Source of the DNA: Bettongia penicillata ogilbyi
Taxonomy: Eukaryota; Chordata; Mammalia; Diprotodontia; Potoroidae
Reading direction: 5' to 3'
Assembly (NCBI GenBank): GCA_023548195.1
Contig: JAJHZJ010000311.1
Coordinates: forward strand, 6,674,811-6,738,810
DNA: 64,000 nt
This document shows, piece after piece, positions 36,261 through 47,299 of this stretch (position 1 is its first letter; each line of letters starts with the position of its first letter). A program made the position numbers and the translations under genes. Under the pieces are notes generated by a model. The model did no database searches and was not told the origin of the DNA. It was given only the letters and a program-made list of their open reading frames with translations.

Positions 36261-36574
36261 AAAGGAAAAGAAGGAAGGAGGTATTAACAGTTAAGAGTAA
36301 TGCTCAAAAAAGGAGGATCACCTAATTTTCTTAAATGTACAAAAGAGAAGGAAGTTCAGAAGGACACATAAGAGCAGGACAATTTCATATAATTTCATGC
36401 AAAATCCTTTTTGTGTTATGCTTTACATATGGAATTTTTTTTAATTTGGTGTCTACGTTCACAATTAAAAAAAAATTAAACTATAGGCAAAACAAGGAAT
36501 TTACTTATGTCTTGAAATCAGGATGGTAATTCAATAGGCAGAGGTAAGGCAAAGTGGACATTCCAAGAACAAGA

Positions 36575-36800
36575 TATTTAAGGCAAAGTGCCTAACAAAT
36601 ATTATCTCATTTACGTCTCAAACCTGTGTTGTAGAAATTACCAGTTTTACCCTCACTTGGCAGATGAGGACACTGAGACTAAGGGAAGTTATAGGAATTG
36701 GCTGTGGTCACACAACTAATAAAAATGAAGGTAAAATTTGAACTCAGGTCTTCCTTACTCCATATCCAAAGCTCTATGCACAATACATGCTCTCTCATTT
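36575..36800 (-). repeat. CORE-SINE/MIR remnant, antisense
   Basis: 'tggcagatgaggacactgag', 'tggtcacacaactaataaaa' and 'aatttgaactcaggtcttcc' are in the reversed CORE-SINE order. Confidence 0.6.
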
Positions 36801-36974
36801 TATAGAAAAATAAAAACAAAAAAAGTGGTTAAAAGTTCAGGTGGCAGCAAATCCAGTGACTACAAAGGGGAAATAGTGTGATATTAACAATCATAATGGC
36901 CATTTATATAGAGGTTAGCAAGTGCCATTGTCAAAACAATTCTGAGAGAAAGGTGGAGAGTTTTCCATTAACGA

Positions 36975-37180
36975 AAGTAGAATTTGGGGATGGGCTTTGA
37001 TGAAAGCTGGGAATTCTAAGAGGCAAAGATAAAGATAGAGAGCATTTTCAAGCATGGGAAAGAAATCCTGTTCAATGGCATGGAGATTTGAGATGGAATG
37101 TCACATATAGAGAACATCAGGCAAGCCAGCGTCGCTGGAAGACAGGTTGTATGAAGGGAAACAATGAGAAATGGTTATAG
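36975..37180 (-). repeat. L2 body fragment, antisense
   Basis: 'gcatttcaagcatggg'-like and 'catggagatttgagatggaa', then 'gaacatcaggcaagccagcg', match the antisense L2 pattern at 40330-40531. Confidence 0.55.
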
Positions 37181-37940
37181 AAAGATTAAATTTGTATTAC
37201 TAAAGGATTTAACAGTCAATCAGAGATAAATGATGACTAGAAAAAATGAAGTAGCTGCTTTCTTCAAAACCCTTCAACCCTCTCCACCCTACTCTCAAGG
37301 AATCAGATGTAGAGTATTACACCCGAATTCAAAAGAAAGGAAGATAGAAACTACATGAAAGGTAAAATATCATGATTAATAAGGTAGAACTTAATACACA
37401 GAACTCCCATTCAACACTTTCATCCCCTAACTAACTCTGTGCACCTATAGTAGCAGTACAAACAAGCTTACAACCATGTGACTCAGAGTTCTGCTATAGG
37501 GATCACACAGGGTAGTGATATCGCCCAAAATTCCTTCTGACCATAGAAGGGGCAACAGATGGAGTCTGCTCAGTCATTTAAAAGGAAAAGAGCAAAAAAC
37601 TCAAGCCAGGTGGGTACCACATAAGGTGCTCAAGTCTAAAAAGGAAAAAAAAAGAGTCAGGATTGAGGAAAGGAATTAGAAAAACATCTGGAGCCAGTCT
37701 TCTTTCCCATTCCCCTCCAGATTACTCATGACTGAGACCTCCCGAAGAGGCTGTTTTGCAGGAAGGGCCAAATGTTTGAGGGTGGGAGGATAGCAGGAAA
37801 GAGTAGGGGTGCAGTGTCACTCAGTTTGTACATAGATGAAGGAGAAACCAAAGAGTGAGGAAAATCCCCCAACACCAATGAAAGGAAAATACAAGAGAAA
37901 AGCTGAAAGACTAAAAGATCAAGAGTAAAAACTTGTTTGA
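37181..37940. other. Intron with no gene or clear repeat
   Basis: Mixed-composition intron. I see nothing nameable in it. Confidence 0.5.
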
Positions 37941-37944
37941 GTAA

Positions 37945-38009
37945 AAACTTTAAAAAGCAGAGAGAGAGAGAAAGAGACAGAGAGACAGAGGGAGAGAAAA
38001 GGGGAGAGG

Positions 38010-38067
<58 letters not shown>
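37945..38067 (+). repeat. Purine-rich (GA)n microsatellite
   Basis: An impure GA/GAAA/GACA start, then an uninterrupted AG run from about 38015 to 38067. Confidence 0.92.
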
Positions 38068-38069
<2 letters not shown>

Positions 38070-38089
38070 ATTAAAAAAGAAATGAAACC

Positions 38090-38990
38090 TCAAAGGGAAA
38101 GCAAAGCACTTTGAACAAGTATCAGAGAAAGGAAAATGAACCCTTATTACCTGGTAAAAGACTGGGACCTCACCAGAGATGGTTAAATAACTGTAAGAAG
38201 TTCAAGAATGGTATAAAAGAAAAATTCTTAAAAGAAGAAATTACTAATGAAATTAGAACATTCATTCCAATATTTAGAAAACACAAATATCAAGTAGGAA
38301 AAATTTAATAATGTTCAATATCTCCCAAATAAATATATGATGTTAAAAAGTCTGATTTAGAACACAGTGAAGGAAAATGAGAGGAAAGAAATAAAAGGTA
38401 GCATTAAAAGAACATAAGATGATCTCTATACAAGGCAAAGAGACTAATCTTAAAGAAAGGATGTGAAAAGAACTTGAAAATTATGTCTTCCAAAAGAACA
38501 TGGCAAATCAAAAACTGCTAAGAATTTAGTGCAAGAAACAATGAAAGAATCTTTCTGCAACTTCTAAATAGACAACAAAGCAGTGATTCAGAGAATTCCT
38601 AGATTACTACAAGAAGAGCAAAAAAACACCATCAAACTACAGTCTGTAAAACTGAAATTTCACAATTTTAACAATAAACAGTAAATTTTGTGAGAAATAA
38701 GAGAAACTTTCAAATATGAAGGAAAGATAACTCAAATTATATAGGATCTACTACATTCACAAGAAGTCTTAGAAAAGAAGGAAGCAGTATATTCCAAAAA
38801 GCAAAGATGAGGGTGCAAATTCAAATAGCAATCCTGTAAACCTTATCCAAACCATCAATGAAAAACAAATATCCAACAGAAAGAATCTGTGGCATTCTTG
38901 CCCATACAAACTTAAAAAAAAAAAGGTATATGAGATCCCAAACAGAAACACAAGAAAGGTAAGTCTAATCACCAAGAAAAAAAATGATGT
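38090..38990 (+). mobile_element. Old L1/HAL1-like ORF1 remnant, sense
   Basis: A lysine-rich 65-codon frame at 38111-38308 sits near the start. The C-terminal ORF1 pattern appears at about 38580-38860 ('agtgattcagagaattccta', 'cacaattttaacaataaaca', 'tattccaaaaagcaaaga'). It is heavily decayed and no ORF2 follows. The element could be a different ORF1-bearing LINE. Confidence 0.45.
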
Positions 38991-39394
38991 AATAAAATCA
39001 ATTCTTGCACATTTGTAGGTTATTGCTTAGGAAAAAAAATAATCAGACTGATCTAAGAAAATTTTTGAAAAAGAACAAGATATATCATTAAAAGAAAAAA
39101 ATCCTAAGGGGAATGGTAACTAAGAATCAGAAGATAAACAGAAGAGCTGAATTAAAACTTCATAATCTAAATCCCCTGAACCATACTAAATAAATCAAGA
39201 CCTTTTGTGGGCTAGAAAAACAAAGTGCAAATAAGGTAGGTAAAAGTCAGGGAAGTGAATGTTAGTCATTCCTTTATCTCACAAAGTGAGGTCAGCAGTA
39301 CAAGAACTTCCACAGAGGCTGCGGGGGAAGGAGGGGGGAATGCATGTACATCAATAGCATTTTGTAGTGCCACTAAAGGTGGCACCACGTAACG

Positions 39395-39690
39395 GTGATA
39401 GGTGTAACAGTGAATAAATAGCACTGTGCCTGGGAGAACTGAGTTCAATTCAGGACTCAGGTACTTACTAGCTTCGTTTACCTGGAAAAGATCTTTTCTT
39501 TGCTTCATTTCCCTCAACTATAAAATAGGGATAATAACAGTACCTAACCTACCTCAAAGGATTGTTGTGAGGACCAAATGAGACTGTATTTGTAAAAATA
39601 AGAAGGAGAAGGAAAAGGAGGACAAGAAGGAGGAGAGCTTACTTATTATTAGCACAATGCCTGGCACCATGTAGATACTTATTCCCTTTC
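39395..39690 (+). repeat. CORE-SINE, sense, with an internal purine expansion
   Basis: 'ctgagttcaattcaggactc', 'aactataaaatagggataat', 'aggattgttgtgaggaccaa' and the final 'gcacaatgcctggcaccatg' are in SINE order. An AAG/GGA-rich run at about 39598-39638 lies between them and is not part of the family pattern. Confidence 0.6.
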
Positions 39691-39734
39691 TCTCCCTGTC
39701 TCACAACTAGAAGTATAAATCTGTAGTGGCTTCA

Positions 39735-39935
39735 TTATGGGTTTTGTCTAGGGGTAGTATTCTTAATGTAGGATGTGCAAACTTGTTATTTTAATATTTT
39801 AATAACATTTCATTGCAATTGGTTTCTTTTGCAAACCTATGATTTATTTTATGTATTTAAAAATATTCTGAGAAGAAGACCAATAGGTTTCACAGAACTG
39901 CTAAGGAACTCAGGACAAAAAAAAGATTAAGAAGC
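39735..39935 (-). repeat. Interspersed repeat shared with 45060-45300, antisense copy
   Basis: 'tcattgcaattggtttcttt', 'tatttaaaaatattctgaga' and 'gaagaccaataggtttcaca' are the reverse complement of the pattern at 45060-45300. It resembles a non-autonomous DNA-transposon family. I cannot name it. Confidence 0.5.
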
Positions 39936-40329
39936 CATGGTCTGGGGAAAATGTGTTCATTGGAACATGCCTGAGAAAGGGTTGTACCTCCCTTGACAGG
40001 ATCTCCAGAGAAGCAATGCATGAGATCTGCCTTTCACCACCTCACCCCCCTCCAGCCAGCACTCAGAGTGACAGAGTGTGTACACAGAAGGAGAGAGGAT
40101 AAAATGGCCTTTAGAATGGAAACTGATCATGAAAAGAAAAGGGTAGGATGAGGCTTCGGTTTTCCAATACACAATAACTTCTAGCTCACAATACTTTGTT
40201 TGATATTGTTCTCCTCATCAATCAACAATGCTAAGATTAGAAGTAAAACAGTTTTTAAAAATATATAAGGATGAGTTGGGTATGATTTCTACAAAACCAG
40301 GAATAGATACTGAGTAGGAGAGGTACCTC

Positions 40330-40531
40330 TAACCTAGTACACCTCAGAAGCTTCAGCCCAATAAAGACACAAAGAGTAAAGAAGATGATGCTTGAGCTGT
40401 GTCTTGAGGGAAGGACATTCAAGAGGCATGAGGGAGCACATTCCAAGCCTGTAAGAGAAACAGTGCAAAGGCACAGATATGGGTGGTGAGGGTCTTGTGT
40501 GAGGAACAGAAAAAAAGTCAATTTGGAACAT
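40330..40531 (-). mobile_element. L2, antisense, left part (split by HAL1 copy B)
   Basis: 'gatgatgcttgagctgtgtc', 'ttgagggaaggacattcaag', 'gtgcaaaggcacagatatgg' and 'gtgtgaggaacagaaaaaaa' are the antisense L2 body. The pattern stops at the HAL1 start and resumes at about 43460 with the next expected L2 words. Confidence 0.75.
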
Positions 40532-41038
40532 GAAAGAAAAAAAAGCTGGGGGCGAAGTCAAGATGGCGGAGTAGAAAGACTCACGTATGCTAGCTCCAAA
40601 CCCACAGCCCATGGATTTAATGTAAGAAGAGCTCCCCACAAGTTCTGGATCGCTGTAGGGTGTGCAGAAACACAGTGGAAGAGATTTCCGTTCCAGAGAG
40701 CCCTGGAGAGCTGTCCCCAGGGTCCGTCGCGCTCCGGCAAGCAGACCCCACCCCAACGCTGCCCTGGCCAGGCAGCCCCAGAGAATCAGATCCGAGCAGG
40801 CTTCAGGGATGGAATCTCCGGTGGCCGAGGAGGTCCCTCCACCCACAGGCGCTACAAGTCAGTGAGAGAGATGTCTGGACCGGCTGAGAGGGGAGCAGGG
40901 TGTCTCCATGACTCGGGTCCCCTTGGGAGGAAGCGGCGGAGGCAGGAAGCAGCGGAGGCAGGAAGCGGCAGAGGCAGGGGCAGCAGCGGCGGCCCCCGGG
41001 ACTCCCCGAGCAGCAGGCAGGATCTTCATTACTGAAAG

Positions 41039-41170
41039 TCTCTGCATAAACCACCTGAAGGAGCTGAGCCTGGGAGACAGCCCTGCCCCACCCGCTCCAT
41101 TACTGAAGGTCTCTGCATAAAGCCCCTGAGGGAAGTGAGCCTGGGAGGCGGCCCTGCCCCCACCCCAGCA
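41039..41170 (+). repeat. 5'UTR tandem units of HAL1 copy B (two units of about 71 bp)
   Basis: 'tctctgcataaa' occurs at 41039 and 41110, with the same following words as in copy A. Copy A has three units, so the arrays differ by exactly one unit. Confidence 0.85.
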
Positions 41171-41301
41171 CCAGAACTAAAGCTCACATTGAATAGCGCC
41201 TCCCCGAAAAGCCCATTTGAATCTCAGACCCCAAGCACTAGCTGGGCGGATCTAGGCGGGGGTGGACAGGAATCTCAGAAGTCAAGTAACTGGCTGGGAA
41301 A

Positions 41302-42401
41302 ATGCCCAGAAAAGGGAAGAAAAATAAGACTATAGAGAGCTTTTCTGAGCAGGTGCAAACGTTCCCGCCATTCGGTTCTGATGATGAGGAAATAGTCTTG
41401 CCATCAGGGAAAGACGTGGAGGGTGGGGCCTCAATACCCCAGACATCCCAGGGGGATGTCGGGTGGGCTCAGGCCTTGGAAGAGCTCAAAAAGGATTTTG
41501 AAAAGCAAGTTAGACAGGTGGAGGAAAAACTGGGAAGAGAAATGAGAGAGATGCAAGAAAAGTATGAAAAACGGGTCAATACCTTGGTAAAGGAGACCCA
41601 AAAAAATGGTGAAGAAAATAACACCTTGAAGAATAGGCTCACTCAATTGCAAAAGAGGTTCAAAAAGCCAATGAGGAGAAGAATACTTTCAAAAGCAGAA
41701 TTAGCCAAATGGAAAAAGAGGTTCAAAAGCTCACTGAAGAGAATAGTTCTCTCAAAATTAGAATGGAACAGATGGAGTCTAATGACTTCCTGAGAAACCA
41801 AGAAATCACCAAACAAAACCAAAAGAATGAAAAAATGGAAGAGAATGTGAAATATCTCATGGGAAAAACAACTGACCTGGAAAATAGATCCAGGAGAGAC
41901 AATTTAAAAATTATGGGACTCCCTGAAAGTCATGATCAAAAAAAGAGCCTAGACATCATCTTCCATGAAATTATCGAGGAAAACTGCTCTGACATTCTAC
42001 AACCAGAGGGCAAAATAAGTATTGAAAGAATCCATCGATCACCACCTGAAAGAGATCCAAAAAGAGAAACTCCTAGGAACATTGTAGCCAAATTCCAGAA
42101 TTCTCAGGTCAAGGAGAAAATCTTGCAGGCAGCTAGAAAGAAACAATTCCAGTATTGTGGAAATAAAATCAGGATAACTCAAGATCTAGCAGCTTCTACA
42201 TTAAGGGATCAAAGGGTGTGGAATAGGATATTCCAGAAGGCAAAGGAACTAGGACTCAAACCAAGAATCATCTACCCAGCAAAACTGAGTATAATACTTC
42301 AGGGGAAAATATGGTCTTTCAATGAAACAGAGGACTTTCAAGCATTCTTGATGAAAAGACCAGAGCTGAATAGAAAATTTGACTTTCAAACACAAGAATG
42401 A
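41302..42401 (+). pseudogene. ORF1 of HAL1 copy B, frameshifted once
   Basis: From the ATG at 41302 it reads MPRKGKKNKTIESFSEQV and into the coiled coil. A single-base loss at about 41649 relative to copy A shifts the frame, and the shifted product ends at 41793. The original frame resumes on the other side and stays open to 42401, through 'SRRDNLKIMGLPESHDQKK' (RRM-like) and the C-terminal domain, ending in FDFQTQE. The lesion is at a different place from those in copy A, so the two copies were broken independently. Confidence 0.87.
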
Positions 42402-43329
42402 GAAGAAGCATGAAAAAGTAAACAGCAAAGAGAAGTCATGAGGGACTTACCAAAAGTGAACTGTTTACATTCCTACATGGAAAGACAGTATTTGTAACTC
42501 TTAAAACTTCTCAGTATCTGGGTAGTTGGTGGGATCACACACACACATGTACATGCATGCACACACACATACACACATGCACACACATACACAGACAGAG
42601 AGCACAGAGTGAACTGAATAGGATGGGACCATATCTTAAAAGAAATTAAGGTAAATGGTGAGAGAGAAAGGTAGGGGGAAGAAAGAGGGTGAAATGGAAT
42701 GGGGTAAATTATATGTCATTTAAGAGGCAGGTAGGAGACCTTTTAGTGGAGGGAAAAAGAGGAGAGCTGAGAAAAAAAACAAGAAGTTTACCCTCATCAC
42801 ATTTGACTAAAGGAAGGAATAAAATGCACACTCATTTTGGTATGAAAACCTATCTTACAGTACAGGAAAGTGGAGGAGAAGGAGATAAGCAAAGGGGGTG
42901 GGATGATGGAAGGGAGGTCAATGGGAGGAGGGAGCAATTTGAAGTCAACACTCAGGGAGGGACAGGATCAAAAGACAGAATAGAAATAATGAGGGGCAGG
43001 ATAGGATGGAGGGTAATTCAGTTAGTCTTACACAACACGACTATCAGGGAAGTCATTTGTAAAACTGCACAGATAGGGCCTATATTGAATTGCCTGCCTT
43101 CCCAAAGGGAATGGGTGGGGAGGGAGGGATGGAGAGAATTTGGAACTCAAGTTTTAGGAACAACTGTTTAGTATTGTTGTTGCTACTAGGAAATAAGACA
43201 TACAGTTAATGAGGAATAGAAAGTCATCTGGCCCTACAGGACAAAAGAGAAGATGGGGACAAGAGGAGGGAGGGATGACAGAAGAGAGGGCAGATTGGAG
43301 ATAGGGAAAATTAGATTGCTCGGTGTATT

Positions 43330-43355
43330 GGGGTGGGGGGAGGGGATAAAAGGGG
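43330..43355 (+). promoter_or_regulatory. G-quadruplex-forming motif in the HAL1 copy B 3' end
   Basis: Same G-run layout as copy A at 24057-24082. The single change is in the longest loop. Confidence 0.7.
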
Positions 43356-43446
43356 AGAAAAAATTGGAACCCAAAATTTTGTGAAAATGAATGTAAAAAG
43401 TTAAATAAATGAATGAATGAATGAATGGATAAATGAATAAAAAGCT

Positions 43447-44225
43447 ACTACGACTAGATAGATGATAGAATTCTGGAGGGGAGTAATTTCCAATGAGACC
43501 ACAAATATAGACTGGGGCTATTTTGTGAAGGGCTTTAAAAATTAAACTGTAGAGTTTATATTTGATCCTGGAGATAACAGGGCGTCACTGGGTTTAACCG
43601 AGTAAAGGAATGATATGTTCAGATCTGTACTTAAGGAAAATCATTTTGATAACAATCTGTAGGAATGGACTGGAGTAGGGAAAGACTTGAATCTGGAAAA
43701 CCAATTAGAAGGCTATTCTAAAAAGCTAGGTGAAATGTAATGAATGCCTAATCTAAAGTGTTAACTGTATAGTGAATAGAAAGAAAGGGATGGATTCAAG
43801 AAATATTGTGGAGGTGAAATTAGCAAGATTTGTCAACTGACTGTGTATGTGTAGAAAGAGAAAAGTTGAGAATGATACTGAGATTATGAACCTAGAAGAC
43901 AAGGAGGATAGTGGTGCTTTCAACAGAAGAGAGGAGTGTGGAAGAGAGTCTGTGGGAAAAGTATAAATTCAATTTGAGATGTGAATTTGGTGCCTCCAGG
44001 ACATCTAGGCTGAAATATACCACAGACAACTGCTAACATAGGACTAACGCTCAAAGAGAGGGGAAGACAGACAAAAAAAACCATAAGTCATCTGCATAAA
44101 GGTGAAAGTTAAACCTATGTGAACTGATGAGGTGACTAGTCACCAAAAAAGAACAGAAAGGGAAAGACTAGAGAACCTAGGAGAGAGTCTTGGGAAACAC
44201 ACTCACAGAACAAAGACTGATGGAA
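43447..44225 (-). mobile_element. L2, antisense, right part (split by HAL1 copy B)
   Basis: The pattern resumes with 'tggaggggagtaatttcca' and 'gtgaagggctttaaaaatta', then 'ttgatcctggagataacagg', 'gttcagatctgtacttaagg', 'ccaattagaaggctattcta' and 'gagagtcttgggaaacac'. This is the antisense of the L2 reverse-transcriptase coding region. No open frame remains. Confidence 0.75.
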
Positions 44226-44939
44226 AATTGTTAAGTATTACCTACTCACAAAAAAAGAGATAGGAGTAGAGGGTAACATCATTTTAAAGAAAACTTATCA
44301 AGAGATTTAACTAAGTCAAGTCCCCCCCCAAGGTCATTTAATTATGAAACGGAAATACTATCTAAGATAGTAAAGCTACCACATTTACAGGCTAACATCA
44401 TAATCCCAAATGTACTTAGAAAAGATATAGAAATGGCACTAAAGTACATAATTACCAGAAGAGAAGCTGAACTAGACCAAGCATATTTAAGAAGATCCCT
44501 GCTGGAGCCATCACATACACACACAAAAAGCCCTAAGATCTTACTTACACTGAAAAATTGGCTGAGAAAATATCATCTACCAAGATACATGCCTACTTTT
44601 TCCATCTACATGGCTTCAACCATCACTTCCATACAGATGACTCCCACATCGTTATTTCTAGGACTAAATATTCTTCTAAATTCTAGACCTTGATTTCCAA
44701 CTATCTGCCATAAGTAATCTAAACGTCTCATTGATGTTTTAAACTCAACTTTCTAAAACTGAACACCTCATTTTTCTCTAAAATCTGATCCTATTTCGGC
44801 CCTCTATATCTGTTAATGAAGCTACCTTCCCTAGTCACCCATGCTCACAACCTTACATTCATTTTTAACTTTTCCTCTTTAGCTGATTTTCAACTTCTCA
44901 CACCTGTTGAGTGTGTGAATGTGTGTGGGTGCATACACC

Positions 44940-45060
44940 TGTGTAATATCCAGCCTAAAAGTATCCCTGCAGTGTAGGGACTGTTATTATCCTCATTTTA
45001 CAGGTAGGAAACTGAGGCAGAGAATAAGTAGATGAGATCACAAAGGGGGAGCATGCAGAG
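44940..45060 (-). repeat. MIR/CORE-SINE core fragment, antisense
   Basis: 'tcctcattttacaggtagga' followed by 'aactgaggcagagaataag'. Confidence 0.55.
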
Positions 45061-45300
45061 TAGCAATTCTCAACCTTCCGTGTCATGCACCCCTTTGATA
45101 TTCTGGTAAAGTGTATCAACCCTTTCTCAGAATAATATTTTTAAAATGCATAAAATAAAATAAAATTATTTTACTGAATTACATTTACATTTCAATCACA
45201 CTGAAATACATTAGTCAAAGTGTATGTGTGTATACATATATATACATATATATAATTCAAAAGTTTATACACTCCCAGTTTAAGAATCTTTGATGTAAAA
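45060..45300 (+). repeat. Interspersed repeat shared with 39735-39935, sense copy
   Basis: 'ttctcaaccttccgtgtcat', 'cacccctttgatattctggt', 'ctttctcagaataatatttt' and 'aaatgcataaaataaaataa'. It ends in a TA/TG-rich run at about 45220-45254. Confidence 0.5.
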
Positions 45301-46170
45301 AGTAGGCCAAGAACAGAATCTTGGAAAATTAATGGGCCTCCATTCTACCAATGAGAGATACATTAATGTGTAACTTATAAACAGATTTCCTTGAATATAT
45401 AAACAAGTGTTTTTAACACAAAATATGGAAAGGAGAGAGAATACCATTCCATTTCCTTTCAAGGATGAAGAAACTAACAGAAAGACAACTTCCATCTTTG
45501 GAAACTGATCTAAAATTACAAGGACCATGGATAAGATATTCTTATTCTCAGTTTTTCAAGCTGGAATAACAGAGACCTTCATTCTCCTTTCTTAGGCCTC
45601 AAAAGATTAATGATGTTTCCTGTAGTTTCAATTTATATGATCTATAGTTTTATTTTACAGGCATACAAGGTCAGCGAGATTTTGCAAATGCAAAGCCTCA
45701 ACAAGGGATCCAATTTTCCTCTTTTATTCCCTAATTTGTCTGGTTGAAATAAGTTGTCCAAGAGTTCACATGAAAGACAAAACCAGTGAGATGAGTTCTC
45801 CCAAAATTCTAAAAGGATGCCCTAAGTATCATAAGGGTCAGAAAGTTGAAACATACTTCCTAGGTGATTGCATATGTCCTAGAGAGTTGTTTGTCTAAGC
45901 TGAACTGTTAGTGATTCATATCAAAGCATTTCCCATGTTCAGTTGTTAATCCTAAATTTCTCTTCCCTTTCTGAAACTTCTTCAAAAGCTATCTATGCTT
46001 ATTACTTCTATTTCCTTTCCCCATCCTCTTTTCTAAATGGTCTGCAGTTTGGTTTCTAACTTCATTAAACAGAAATTGCCCTTTCCAAATTAACAATGAT
46101 CTCTTAACTGCCAGTTTTAAGCATCTTTTCAAAACCTTCATGGGCTTTTTTATCTCTCTACAGCATCTGA
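45300..46170. other. Intron with no gene or clear repeat
   Basis: Mixed-composition intron. I see only short accidental frames. Confidence 0.5.
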
Positions 46171-47295
46171 CCTTGCTCTGGGATTTTCTCTCCTCCATAG
46201 GTTTTTTGGCACTGCACTACACTGGCTCTCCTACTGATGATCTTCACTAGATTATCAGTCACATCATGCTCACTAACTGTACATATCACAAAGTCTCTCA
46301 AGGCTCTCACTTGAGAGTTCTTTCTCTTTTCTTCTACACTCTCTCACTTGGTGACCTCCATTAGCTCCTACAGGTGCATAGATAACTCCCAAATTTTCAT
46401 TTCCAGCCCTAGACTCCACTGCCTACTGGACATTTCTAAGTGTAGGTACCACAAGCGCTTCAAACTCAACATGTTTCAAAGGGTATACAAAAGTCTTTCC
46501 CACTAAACCTAGCACTCTTAAGGAAGTCCCTGTTTCTGAGGACACCACCATCCTTTCATAGTCACTCAGGTTTACCCTTAACTGCCCACTCTCACTTCAC
46601 CCCATATATCAAATCAGTTGACATTTCTATTTCCATATCTCTCATATACGTCCCTTTCTCTTTTATGACCTCTCTGTACTATTTCAGCACTTCATTATCT
46701 CTGACTTGGACGATTACAAAAGCTTCCCAGTTGGTTTACTGGCTGTGACTCTCTCCATAGGGGATCTTCCACACCACCATTGAAGTGATTTTCCTAAATC
46801 ACCAGTCTGATCACATCACCTTAGCACACAAAATCCAGAGTCCCCACATTGCTCTATAGATCTTTCTATTTGCCACTCAAAACTCTTCACAATCAGATCC
46901 AGTCCTTGCTTTCCGACTTTATTAGATAAGACTTCCTTCCATACAGGCAAAATGGACTTCCTTGCCTTACTACAGGTTCCTCATTTATACTACTCTTTCT
47001 CACATTTATATGCCTTTACACTAGCTGCCCCCAACTCCTGGAATGCTGTTCATATTCACCTCTCACTCTTAGAATATCTTTAAAGCTCAACTCAGGCCCA
47101 ATTTTCTGAATCTGGTCTTCCTACCCTGCCCCACCCTCAGTTCCTTCCCCAACAACTGACTTGAATATACTTATGTGTGTATTGTCTCTCCAGTTAAAAT
47201 GCAAAATCTTTTAGAAAGGGTACTGTTTCATTTTTCTTTTCATATCTACAACCTCTAGCATAATGCCTTAATAAAAAATTCTTATTGGTTGAGTG
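46170..47295 (+). mobile_element. L2 LINE, sense, long 3' portion
   Basis: L2 landmarks run in order: 'gttctttctcttttcttcta', 'ccagccctagactccactgc', 'cttggacgattacaaaagct', 'ttttcctaaatcaccagtct', 'cctggaatgctgttcatat'-type words near 47036 and the final 'tctagcataatgccttaata' with a short end at about 47290. It is well preserved in length but full of stops. Confidence 0.8.
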
Positions 47296-47299
47296 ATTT

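Larger units (their letters stand above)
40548..43438 (+). mobile_element. HAL1-like half-L1, copy B, apparently full length (about 2.9 kb)
   Basis: It has the same architecture as copy A and near-identical sequence over long stretches: G-run start with 'gtcaagatggcggagtagaa', GC-rich 5'UTR, ORF1, purine-rich spacer with CA repeats (about 42537-42595), G-quadruplex motif and the L1-like end at about 43385. It finishes in a (TGAA)n-type tail instead of the GGAA/GAAA array of copy A. Both flanks carry 'aaaaagct' (40540-40547 and 43439-43446), a short candidate target-site duplication. It interrupts an antisense L2. It is antisense to EPC2. Confidence 0.88.

Noticed and set aside
42689..43171. 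A 160-codon frame in the spacer of HAL1 copy B, in the place where ORF2 would be.
   Set aside because: The equivalent region of copy A is not open as one frame, and there is no recognisable domain. It appears to be chance in purine-rich DNA.
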